DNA from: Synergistaceae bacterium
Lineage (GTDB): Bacteria > Synergistota > Synergistia > Synergistales > Synergistaceae
NCBI GenBank assembly: GCA_012728505.1
Contig: JAAYEY010000085.1
Span: forward strand, 1 to 27,491
Reading direction: 5' to 3'
Length of the DNA stretch: 27,491 nucleotides
Part shown: positions 17,415-24,529 of the stretch, piece after piece
Position numbering within the stretch: position 1 is the stretch's first letter
Layout: each line of letters opens with the position of its first letter
Notes under the pieces: generated by a model
Told to the model about the DNA's origin: nothing
What the model saw: the letters and a program-made list of their open reading frames with translations, nothing else
Database searches by the model: none
Made by a program: the position numbers and the translations under genes

Positions 17415-17556
17415 GGACTGCCGCGAAGGCGGCGGCGTGAAGCGGCGATTTTATCGCCGTGAAGCAATAGTGAAGCAGTAGTTAGGGACTGCCGCGAAGG
17501 CGGCGGCGTGAAGCGGCGATTTTATCGCCGTGAAGCAATAGTGAAGCAGTAGTGAA
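17415..17556 (-). repeat. Hairpin-repeat block, left half: two 71-bp tandem units facing left
   Basis: Units start at 17415 and 17486; 68 bp (17415-17482 and 17486-17553) are identical. Each holds GCCGC/GCGGC with a GAAG loop (17420-17433), GTGAAG, then CGGCGAT/ATCGCCG with a TTT loop (17443-17459), then GTGAAGCAATAGTGAAGC (17459-17476; copy 2 at 17530-17547). Read on the minus strand the order is GCTTCAC motifs, hairpin, GCTTCACG, hairpin, CAGTC, the same grammar as the right half. It begins directly after the stop of the WecA-like gene. No coding signal is visible. Confidence 0.85.
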
Positions 17557-17608
17557 GCGGTTGTAAAAGACTGTGGTACCAAGCAACTGCAATGAATTAG
17601 ACCCTAAA

Positions 17609-17791
17609 CAATTGCTTCACTATCGCTTCACGCGACATGTTTTTGGTCGCAGCTTCACGCCAGATTTTCCACCTGGCAGCTTCACGCGGCATATCCACGA
17701 CGCAGTTCTTAACAATTGCTTCACTATCGCTTCACGCGACATGTTTTACGTTGCAGCTTCACGCGGCTGGTCCTTGCCGCAGTCTTTAACA
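17609..17791 (+). repeat. Hairpin-repeat block, right half: two units facing right
   Basis: Each unit opens with CAATTGCTTCACTATCGCTTCAC (GCTTCACTATCGCTTCAC at 17614-17631 and 17718-17735). Unit 1 has hairpins GCGAC/GTCGC (17632-17650), GCCAG/CTGGC (17659-17677) and an imperfect GCGGC/GACGC (17686-17703). Unit 2 has GCGAC/GTTGC (17736-17754) and GCGGC/GCCGC (17763-17780). TTCAC recurs at 11-nt then 27-nt steps (17616, 17627, 17654, 17681; 17720, 17731, 17758). Stem sequences differ but pairing is kept, often by compensatory change. Units end CAGTTCTTAAC and CAGTCTTTAAC. Between the two halves (17557-17608) I see nothing notable, and 17816-17870 is AT-rich leader. Confidence 0.85.
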
Positions 17792-17815
17792 ACAGGTGAG
17801 AAAGTTAATTATAAT
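17786..17815 (+). promoter_or_regulatory. Candidate promoter for wecB and the downstream block
   Basis: TTAACA (17786-17791, 5 of 6 to consensus) and a perfect TATAAT (17810-17815) are spaced by 18 bp. The -35 is formed by the last bases of the repeat array. Initiation near 17822 gives a leader of about 65 nt before the wecB ATG. Confidence 0.5.
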
Positions 17816-17886
17816 ATAAGTTTTTTCTGTTAAAATCGTAAGCTTGACACCAACCAGCAAAAGAACTTATTTAGGAGGATATATTT

Positions 17887-19014
17887 ATGAGCCGTAAAAC
17901 TGTGGTCTGTGTTGTTGGTACCCGTCCTGAGGCTATCAAGATGGCACCCGTTGTGCTCGCCCTGCGCAGCCAAAATTATTTCGATGTCAAGGTATTGGCA
18001 ACCGGACAGCATTCAACAATGCTTGATCAGGCACTTGCCCATTTTAAAATTACAGCAGACGTAAACCTCCATATTATGAAGGAAAAACAGTCTCTCGACC
18101 ATATAACATCTTCTGTGCTGACAGGGGCCGGAGAGTATTTCGACAAGATAAAACCGGACGCTATTCTAGTGCACGGAGATACCACGACTACATTCGCTTC
18201 TGCTCTCGCAGGATTTGGTCGCAAGATACCTGTCGGACATGTAGAAGCGGGTCTTAGAAGTGGAAATATGTATCTTCCATTCCCTGAAGAAATGAACAGA
18301 GTCCTTACTGACAGGATTACTACGTGGGCCTTCGCTCCTACCGAACTTGCAAAGGAAAACCTTCTGAGAGAAGGAACTTCCGAAGATATGATCCACGTTA
18401 CGGGAAACACTGTCATAGATGCACTTTTTTACACTGTCAAAAGCAAATCAAAAAATTCATGCAGCGAACTTTCAAGACTTCCTGAAGATGCTCCATTCCT
18501 CCTTGTAACCGCGCATAGGAGAGAATCGTTGGGCAAACCTCTTGAAGATATATGTTCAGCCCTTACGATGCTTCTTGATGCCCATCCAGAGCTTTGGATG
18601 GTAGTACCTATGCACAAAAATCCATTGGTCAGAGAGACAATGAGAAAACATCTCGAAACGAGAGAAAAAGTATTACTTTGCGACCCCTTGGATTATCCTG
18701 ATTTTGTATGGGCAATGAACGCATCAAAATTTATACTTAGCGACAGCGGGGGAGTGCAAGAAGAGGCTTCGGCCATAAAGAAACCTGTTCTCATCCTTAG
18801 AGACGTTACAGAACGTCCAGAGGCGGTCGAAAAAGGAAGCGGAATTCTTGTGGGTTTAGACAAGGAAAAGATTTTTTCTAACGCTATGGGACTTCTCGAA
18901 AACAAAAATCTCATCACAGAGATAGAAAACAAGTGCAATTTCCAGCCTTTTGGAGATGGAACGGCATCAATTAAGATAGCTGAAGCATTAAAAGGATATT
19001 TTGAAAAACATTAG
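17887..19014 (+). CDS. wecB: UDP-N-acetylglucosamine 2-epimerase (non-hydrolysing)
   Basis: WecB/MnaA interconverts UDP-GlcNAc and UDP-ManNAc in the cytosol for surface polysaccharides. The 375-residue GT-B-like fold shows GTRPEAIKMAPV at the N terminus, ATGQH, GHVEAGLRSGN, PFPEEMNR, LVTAHRRES, the MHKNP loop and SDSGGVQEEA, all standard. Length is typical. TTAGGAGG lies 8-9 nt before ATG 17887. The nearest upstream gene is the WecA-like transferase, but a 470-bp repeat array and a candidate promoter separate them, so wecB probably heads its own transcript with murA, 38 bp downstream. Confidence 0.95.
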   Translation: MSRKTVVCVVGTRPEAIKMAPVVLALRSQNYFDVKVLATGQHSTMLDQALAHFKITADVNLHIMKEKQSLDHITSSVLTGAGEYFDKIKPDAILVHGDTTTTFASALAGFGRKIPVGHVEAGLRSGNMYLPFPEEMNRVLTDRITTWAFAPTELAKENLLREGTSEDMIHVTGNTVIDALFYTVKSKSKNSCSELSRLPEDAPFLLVTAHRRESLGKPLEDICSALTMLLDAHPELWMVVPMHKNPLVRETMRKHLETREKVLLCDPLDYPDFVWAMNASKFILSDSGGVQEEASAIKKPVLILRDVTERPEAVEKGSGILVGLDKEKIFSNAMGLLENKNLITEIENKCNFQPFGDGTASIKIAEALKGYFEKH

Positions 19015-19052
19015 AAAATTTTTTACAGCAGTCTGGACTGGGGTGACTTGTT

Positions 19053-20309
19053 TTGGAGAATAAAATGATTATCAGGGGAGGAACCTCTCTTTGCGGTATG
19101 GTAGATGTTCAGGGAGCTAAGAACGCTGCCCTGCCGGTTATGGCCGCCTCAATCCTTCTAAAAGGGAAGAAGCTCACACTAAAAAGGGTACCTGACCTTT
19201 ATGACATACATACTATGTCTGATCTGCTCAGACATATAGGTATAACTGTAAAATTTAAAAATAACTTTATGGAAATTGATGTCCCCGATGAACTAAACTG
19301 GGACGCTCCTGCAGAATTGGTACGAAAAATGAGGGCTTCATCGCTAGTTTTAGGGCCGTTATTAGCAAGATGCGGCAAAGCAATCCTTCCGCTCCCCGGA
19401 GGATGTGTCCTCGGGAGCAGACCTATAGATTTTCACTTAAAAGGCCTTACCAAAATGGGAGCAGAGATAGATCTTAACCGTGGATCAGTTTACGCGAGCG
19501 CGGGCAAACTTAAAGGCGAGAGGATAATACTGGACTACCCGTCGGTAGGAGCTACGGAAAACCTCATGATGGCAGCTGCTCTCGCACATGGAGTCACATT
19601 TATTGAAAACGCAGCACTAGAACCTGAAATTGTAAACCTTGCAAACGTGCTTAGGCTTATGGGCATACCTGTCAAAGGTGACGGTACACCGACAATAAGA
19701 ATAACAGGCGTTCCGGAGGCAAATTCAGCAGAGGCTGAGGTTATACCTGACAGGATAGAGGCAGCAACATACCTAATCGCAGGAATAATAACAAAAGGCT
19801 CTGTGACAGTAAGAGGAATAGATTCGGGCCTTATTGACGCTATTCTCCTTAAGCTTGAAGAGGCAGGAGCATCTATAGAAATTATGCTTGACGAGGTAAC
19901 AGCCAAGTGTGCAGGTCCCCTGAACGGCGTACCTGTAAAGACAATGCCTTACCCGGGATTCCCTACAGACAGCCAACCCCAGTTGATGGCAGCGCTTTCG
20001 CTGGCTTTGGGGACGAGCGTTATAAATGAAAGTGTTTTTGATTCAAGGCTACTTCATATAAACGAGTTCAAAAAAATGGGAGCAAAGATAGAGCTCCAGG
20101 ATTCGACCGCAATTGTTACAGGTGTAAGCAAGCTTATCGGAACTGAAGTTCGTGCATCCAACTTAAGAGCTGGGGCTGCATTGATTATTATGGGGCTTGC
20201 AGCAGAGGGTGAGACTGTCGTGAACGACCTTTGTCATGTATGGAGAGGGTATGAAGGGCTACCGGAGAAACTGAGATCGCTTGGGGCAAACATAGAGCTT
20301 TTGGACTAG
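19053..20309 (+). CDS. murA: UDP-N-acetylglucosamine 1-carboxyvinyltransferase
   Basis: MurA performs the first committed step of peptidoglycan synthesis, moving enolpyruvate from PEP to UDP-GlcNAc. In 418 residues I see Lys23-Asn24 in GAKNAALP, the flexible-loop Cys118 in PGGCVLGSRPIDFH (the fosfomycin target Cys), and PTDSQPQ with the general-base Asp region. The Cys rather than Asp variant implies fosfomycin can react, a family-based inference. Start TTG 19053 (GGGGTGA at 19040-19046, 6 nt spacing) gives the usual MENKMIIRGG; ATG 19065 with GGAG 6 nt before it is nearly as good and would drop four residues. It lies 38 bp after wecB and 19 bp before the Asp23-like gene. Confidence 0.96.
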   Translation: MENKMIIRGGTSLCGMVDVQGAKNAALPVMAASILLKGKKLTLKRVPDLYDIHTMSDLLRHIGITVKFKNNFMEIDVPDELNWDAPAELVRKMRASSLVLGPLLARCGKAILPLPGGCVLGSRPIDFHLKGLTKMGAEIDLNRGSVYASAGKLKGERIILDYPSVGATENLMMAAALAHGVTFIENAALEPEIVNLANVLRLMGIPVKGDGTPTIRITGVPEANSAEAEVIPDRIEAATYLIAGIITKGSVTVRGIDSGLIDAILLKLEEAGASIEIMLDEVTAKCAGPLNGVPVKTMPYPGFPTDSQPQLMAALSLALGTSVINESVFDSRLLHINEFKKMGAKIELQDSTAIVTGVSKLIGTEVRASNLRAGAALIIMGLAAEGETVVNDLCHVWRGYEGLPEKLRSLGANIELLD

Positions 20310-20328
20310 TTTTCGAGAGGACGATTAA

Positions 20329-21183
20329 ATGTATGATATCAACGCTCAGCAGATAGAAGATAAACTTGCACAGGTCACCACCTATGCCTTTGTAGGTGCT
20401 GCCGGGACGGGTAAGAGTCAGAGAGCCCAGTCAGTAGCAGCACTTGTCGACGCTGATTATATTATCGACGACGGTCTTCTTATTTCCAAGGGAAGCATTG
20501 TTTGCGGCAAAAGTGCTAAGTCGGAGAGAAACCAGATAAGCGCTATTAAAAGGGCTATTTTCGAATTTGATGACCACAGGAAAGAAGTTATGGATTTTTT
20601 TGCAAAGGCCGCGCCCTGTTCTCTCATGATAATAGGCACATCGGACGACATGATTATTAAGATTATTAAGAAACTTAAACTTCCTCTTCCTGAAAAGGTG
20701 ATAAGGATAGAAGACATAGCAGCGCCCGAGGAGATAAGCAAGGCCCGAAGGGAACGTTTCACAAAAGGAAAACATGTTATACCTGTCTCCCATGTCCTGG
20801 TAAGGAAGAATTTTGCAGGCAAACTTGTAGGACAGCTTAGAGTTTTCTGGAAGTCAAATGACATCCATGAAGGAGAAAAAACCATAGTAAGACCGCCTTT
20901 CAGTTTTTACGGAGAGGTACATATAGAACCTCGAGCGATTGAGGATCTGGTAACATTTATAGCAGGAAGAACATCCCAAGTTGCTAAAGTCGTCGAGGTT
21001 AGCGTGAGCCCTGAAAGCGAAGAGAGCCTGTCAATAACTACAAAAATTGCTGCAAACTTAGGTGAAAAGAATTTATTGGAGCTTGCTACGTTGATCAAAG
21101 AAAGAACAGCTGTCAGCGTCAGGTATTTTACAGGACTCAATGTCAAAGATGTCAATGTGATAATTACGGAGGTACTTATATAA
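20329..21183 (+). CDS. P-loop protein with C-terminal Asp23/Gls24-like domain, function unknown
   Basis: The 284-residue protein has two parts. Residues 18-150 form a P-loop NTPase-like domain with Walker A GAAGTGKS (23-30), a DDGLL segment, and hydrophobic strands SLMIIGTSDD (98-107) and KVIRIEDI (123-130); no clean Walker B is evident. Residues about 190-284 (SFYGEVHIEPRAIEDLVTFIAGRT ... ITEVLI) resemble the Asp23/Gls24 (YloU) domain known from Gram-positive envelope stress and cell-wall-linked proteins. No signal peptide or membrane helix is seen, so it is cytosolic. Its place between murA and udg/uppS suggests an envelope-linked role, but I do not know its function. Its TAA overlaps the udg ATG by one base. 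The Asp23 match is by eye only. Confidence 0.7.
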   Translation: MYDINAQQIEDKLAQVTTYAFVGAAGTGKSQRAQSVAALVDADYIIDDGLLISKGSIVCGKSAKSERNQISAIKRAIFEFDDHRKEVMDFFAKAAPCSLMIIGTSDDMIIKIIKKLKLPLPEKVIRIEDIAAPEEISKARRERFTKGKHVIPVSHVLVRKNFAGKLVGQLRVFWKSNDIHEGEKTIVRPPFSFYGEVHIEPRAIEDLVTFIAGRTSQVAKVVEVSVSPESEESLSITTKIAANLGEKNLLELATLIKERTAVSVRYFTGLNVKDVNVIITEVLI

Positions 21184-21842
21184 TGGAAAAAATAAAGAGA
21201 ATTCCGGATCTTTCCGTCGATGAAAAAGAAAGCGCACGAAAGATACTCTGGGAAAAGGCTAAAGAAACAGCGCTATCGTGCAAAGGATGCTCTCTTTCGG
21301 CAACCAGAGCGAATGTAGTATTTGGTGATGGTAACGAGCACAGTAAACTTCTATTTATAGGAGAGGGTCCCGGTGCAGATGAAGATGCTCAGGGGCTGCC
21401 TTTTGTAGGAAGGGCAGGGAAACTTCTGACCCAGATACTTACAGCCGGTGGTATAGATAGGAAAGATGTCTATCTTACCAATATCGTAAAATGCCGGCCA
21501 TCTGACAACAGGGTACCAACACCAGAGGAAATGATAATGTGCGACCAGCATCTCCAGACACAAATTATGCTGATAGATCCAGCCTTGATAGTTTTACTGG
21601 GAAATACGCCCACAAAATGGATACTGAAGAGCAGTGAGGGCATAACAAAAATTAGAGGAAAATGGTTTGAGTGGCGCGGAACAGCAGTGATGCCCATGTT
21701 CCATCCAAGTTATCTTTTGAGAAACGCCTCTTCAAAAGAGGGATCTCCGAAACACCTAACATGGATAGACATCCAAGAGGTCAAAAGCACATGGGATATT
21801 GTCAAAGAGACCGGTAATATCGATCACATCAAATTTGGTTAG
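21183..21842 (+). CDS. Family 4 uracil-DNA glycosylase (iron-sulfur type)
   Basis: This 219-residue UDG-superfamily enzyme removes uracil from DNA in base excision repair. The [4Fe-4S] cysteines are all present: Cys33, Cys36, Cys104 and Cys120 (C-X2-C and C-X15-C, the family 4 pattern). Motif 1 is GEGPGADEDAQGLPFVG (60-76) and motif 2 is MFHPSYLLR, where family 4 has HPS. Length is typical. Start ATG 21183 overlaps the stop of the P-loop/Asp23-like gene (TAATG), with GGAGG about 12 nt upstream, so expression is coupled to it. A DNA repair gene inside an envelope operon is notable but not unique. Older annotations call this a phage SPO1 DNA polymerase-related protein. Confidence 0.93.
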   Translation: MEKIKRIPDLSVDEKESARKILWEKAKETALSCKGCSLSATRANVVFGDGNEHSKLLFIGEGPGADEDAQGLPFVGRAGKLLTQILTAGGIDRKDVYLTNIVKCRPSDNRVPTPEEMIMCDQHLQTQIMLIDPALIVLLGNTPTKWILKSSEGITKIRGKWFEWRGTAVMPMFHPSYLLRNASSKEGSPKHLTWIDIQEVKSTWDIVKETGNIDHIKFG

Positions 21843-21848
21843 GTATAA

Positions 21849-22538
21849 ATGGAAGGCAAAAAATTAAACCATATAGGAATAGTAATGGATGGGAACGGTC
21901 GCTGGGCAAAGTCCAAGGGACTCCCTAGAATAATGGGTCACAGAGAAGGCGTAAAAGCTGTCGAAAGAACCTTAATAGCAGCAAAAGAGCTAGGAATACC
22001 CTGTGTATCACTTTACGCCTTTTCAACAGAAAACTGGAAAAGACCAAAGACAGAAGTCCTCGGACTGATGGGTCTTCTCAAATATTACCTCAGAATAAAA
22101 GTGGAAGAGCTCAACAAAGAAAATGCCAGGATAAGATTTGCGGGAAGCCTTTCAGGTCTTTCTGTCGACATACAGGAAATACTTAAAGATGCAGAAGAGA
22201 AAACTAAAAATAATGATGCATTACAACTCATAGTTTGTCTCAACTACGGAGGAAGGCAAGAGATCCTCGATGCGGTAAACAAAATGGTTGAAAAAGGCAT
22301 TCCTGTGCCGGTTACAGAAGAAATTTTCCGACAGCATCTCTACCTGCCCGATGTCCCGGACCCAGATTTGCTTATCAGAACAAGCGGAGAACTGAGGATG
22401 AGCAATTTCTGGCTATGGCAGGGGAGTTACAGCGAATACTATTTTACTGACAAATATTGGCCCGACTTCGGCAAACCGGATCTGGAGATGGCAATTGCCG
22501 ATTACTACAGGAGGGAAAGACGCTATGGAAAAGCCTGA
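21849..22538 (+). CDS. uppS: Isoprenyl transferase, undecaprenyl diphosphate synthase (cis-prenyltransferase)
   Basis: UppS condenses eight IPP units onto FPP to form the C55 lipid carrier for peptidoglycan and surface glycans. The 229 residues contain Asp14 in GIVMDGNGRWAK, the GHREGVKA helix, YAFSTENWKRP, LNYGGRQEI, and the C-terminal RTSGELRMSNFWLWQ-SEYYF block. The ATG is 6 nt after the udg stop, with a weak AGG upstream. It overlaps the start of cdsA by 14 nt, a conserved uppS-cdsA pairing. The downstream genes dxr and ispG make its precursors. Confidence 0.96.
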   Translation: MEGKKLNHIGIVMDGNGRWAKSKGLPRIMGHREGVKAVERTLIAAKELGIPCVSLYAFSTENWKRPKTEVLGLMGLLKYYLRIKVEELNKENARIRFAGSLSGLSVDIQEILKDAEEKTKNNDALQLIVCLNYGGRQEILDAVNKMVEKGIPVPVTEEIFRQHLYLPDVPDPDLLIRTSGELRMSNFWLWQGSYSEYYFTDKYWPDFGKPDLEMAIADYYRRERRYGKA

Positions 22539-23355
22539 TAATTTTCTGTCATCAGTACCCGATCTGCCCCAAAGAGCTTTCAGCGGTATCTTTATCGTAT
22601 TAATAATACTCGGAGGGATAATCCAAGGGGGTCTCGTTTGGAATGCTGTCGTCTTCGTGGCCGCAATGCTATCTCTTTGGGAATTCTATAAGCTTTTATC
22701 CACAAAACACAATATTTCACCATGGCTCATAATGCTTTCAGGGGCATTCATTCTAATCGGAGCTTCTTCTGAGATGAGCCTTACCGCCATACTCTGCTCG
22801 ATTTCAGCTATCGTCTTCATTGCTCTTTTTCTGGAAATCGTGCGCAGACAGGTTCACGCTGAGAGCTCCGCACTTGAAAACATGGGAGCCACTATTGTCG
22901 GAATTGCATATGTCATACTTCCTTGGTCCTTTTTGATCCTCATACGCTCAAGACAACTTGGATCTCTCTTCTTGATCACACTTTTCCTATGTACATGGAG
23001 CTGCGACGTAGCAGCATATATCGTAGGGAGCCGCCTAGGAAGAAATCTAATGTGCGAAAAAATAAGCGCTAAAAAGACCTGGGAAGGATTTTTCGGAGGA
23101 GCTGCCGCAAGTCTCTTCTGCGGAGGCCTTTTGGCCTTGATATTTTCATTCCCTCCGCTCCCTCTTGTTCTGATGGGCCTTCTTTGCGGTGTTGCAGGAC
23201 AGCTTGGCGACCTCGGAGAATCAGTGCTTAAGAGAGAAGCAGGAGTTAAGGACACAGGCTCTCTGATACCGGGACACGGAGGGCTCTTAGACAGGTTTGA
23301 CAGTATTCTTGTAAACGGTACCCTCGCCTTTGTTATTTTCGAACTGATAGGTTGA
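22525..23355 (+). CDS. cdsA: Phosphatidate cytidylyltransferase
   Basis: CdsA makes CDP-diacylglycerol from phosphatidic acid and CTP in the inner membrane, the branch point of phospholipid synthesis. The 276-residue protein has about seven or eight hydrophobic segments, the TWSCDVAAYIVGSRLG block, KTWEGFFGG, and the signature GDLGESVLKREAGVKDTGSLIPGHGGLLDRFDS near the C terminus with its conserved Asp residues. I choose ATG 22525 because AGGAGGG (22509-22515) is 9 nt upstream; a longer frame from a TTG at 22495 would add ten residues overlapping deeper into uppS. The start lies within the last 14 nt of uppS, and dxr follows after 4 nt. Confidence 0.94.
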   Translation: MEKPDNFLSSVPDLPQRAFSGIFIVLIILGGIIQGGLVWNAVVFVAAMLSLWEFYKLLSTKHNISPWLIMLSGAFILIGASSEMSLTAILCSISAIVFIALFLEIVRRQVHAESSALENMGATIVGIAYVILPWSFLILIRSRQLGSLFLITLFLCTWSCDVAAYIVGSRLGRNLMCEKISAKKTWEGFFGGAAASLFCGGLLALIFSFPPLPLVLMGLLCGVAGQLGDLGESVLKREAGVKDTGSLIPGHGGLLDRFDSILVNGTLAFVIFELIG

Positions 23356-23359
23356 CAAA

Positions 23360-24529
23360 GTGAAAGATTATCCCCGGATTAGAATAGCAGTAGTAGGAGC
23401 AACGGGTAGTGTTGGTGGGGCAGTTTTAGATATCTGCAGAAGGTTTCCGGAACACTTTGAAGTGGTTGCTTTGGCTGCCAAGAGCAATAAAAAGAAACTA
23501 TTGCAGCTTGCATCGATATATAAAGCTAAAACGCTTTGTCTCACTGAACCTCTCTGTGGCGATTTCAAAGAAGAGGGCAAAAAGTGTCTAATAGGTGTTG
23601 ACGCTCTTTCCGAAATAGCATCTGATTCCGATATAGATCATATTGTCTTCGCTTCATCCGGAGTAACTGCCATCAAAGCGCTCCAAACGGCACTCAAAGT
23701 GGGCAAGGATGTATCACTGGCAAACAAAGAAAGCATTGTTGTAGCGGGGCCATGGGTCATGCCCTTGGTAAAACAAAAAGACCAGCTCAGACCTATAGAC
23801 AGTGAGCACAGTGCTATATGGCAGTGTCTGAGACAAGACCCTGATAGAGAGATATCAAAGATATGGCTTACTGCATCAGGCGGTCCTTTCATAGACTACT
23901 CAAAAGAAATGCTTGAAAAAGTGACTCCTAAAGACGCACTTTCGCACCCTGTCTGGAAAATGGGACCAAAAATCACAGTCGACAGCGCGACCCTGATGAA
24001 CAAAGGCATTGAATGTATCGAGGCAATGCAGCTTTTTGACCTTCCGGCCAATAAAGTAAGTGCCGTAATACATCCCAAATCTCAGATACATGGTGCAGTC
24101 CTTTTTATTGATGGCACGATAAAGATGCTCCTTTCGCAGGCAGATATGCGTCTCCCTGCCGCAGCTGCCCTTGCTTGGCCTGAAAGGCTGGACCTGATTT
24201 CTTCTGGCCTAGATCCAATAGAGCCTCATAAATGGGATCTCCAATTTAAAGAAATTAATGTCTCCCTTTTTCCCTGTTTTGCTATTGCCTGCAAAGCCGG
24301 CGAAATGGGAGGAGCTTACCCGCCCCTGCTTGTGGGTGCTGATGAAGCGGCAGTAAAATCTTTTATAGATGGTATAATCCCTTTTACAGCTATCCCACAG
24401 GTAATAGAGGAGACTCTTGCTCAATCGGTTTCAGCTTCTCCCTCAACCCTTGATGAAGCTATAGAATTAGTCAGCACAGGAGAAAAAATTGCGACGCAAC
24501 TGTGTTCAAATTGGAGGCACTGCTCTTGA
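23360..24529 (+). CDS. dxr: 1-deoxy-D-xylulose 5-phosphate reductoisomerase
   Basis: Dxr converts DXP to MEP with NADPH and a divalent metal, the second step of the MEP isoprenoid pathway. In 389 residues I see the NADPH motif GATGSVGGAVLDI, LANKESIVVAG, metal/substrate block DSEHSAIWQCL, the flexible loop region TASGGPF...HPVWKMGPKITVDSATLMNKG, and IHPKSQIHGAV. The W in HPVWKMG is the usual loop Trp that contacts fosmidomycin-type inhibitors. The start is GTG 23360, 4 nt after cdsA, with only a weak TAGG upstream, so re-initiation after cdsA is likely. The stop overlaps the rseP start as TTGA. Confidence 0.96.
   Translation: MKDYPRIRIAVVGATGSVGGAVLDICRRFPEHFEVVALAAKSNKKKLLQLASIYKAKTLCLTEPLCGDFKEEGKKCLIGVDALSEIASDSDIDHIVFASSGVTAIKALQTALKVGKDVSLANKESIVVAGPWVMPLVKQKDQLRPIDSEHSAIWQCLRQDPDREISKIWLTASGGPFIDYSKEMLEKVTPKDALSHPVWKMGPKITVDSATLMNKGIECIEAMQLFDLPANKVSAVIHPKSQIHGAVLFIDGTIKMLLSQADMRLPAAAALAWPERLDLISSGLDPIEPHKWDLQFKEINVSLFPCFAIACKAGEMGGAYPPLLVGADEAAVKSFIDGIIPFTAIPQVIEETLAQSVSASPSTLDEAIELVSTGEKIATQLCSNWRHCS

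Noticed and set aside
17609..17791. CRISPR array
   Set aside because: The constant part is only a 5-10 nt TTCAC motif, the intervening segments are short palindromes rather than unique spacers, spacing changes between 11 and 27 nt, and no cas genes are near.
17573..17833. Open frame of 86 codons across the repeat array (plus strand)
   Set aside because: It consists mostly of translated hairpin repeats, has no ribosome site and no recognisable domain; the repeats' regularity is at the DNA/RNA level (11/27 nt, the 11 not a multiple of 3).
17844..17872. TTGACA (17844-17849) as the -35 of a second wecB promoter
   Set aside because: The only matching -10 position is TTATTT (17867-17872), which runs into the ribosome site; transcripts would start within a few bases of the start codon.
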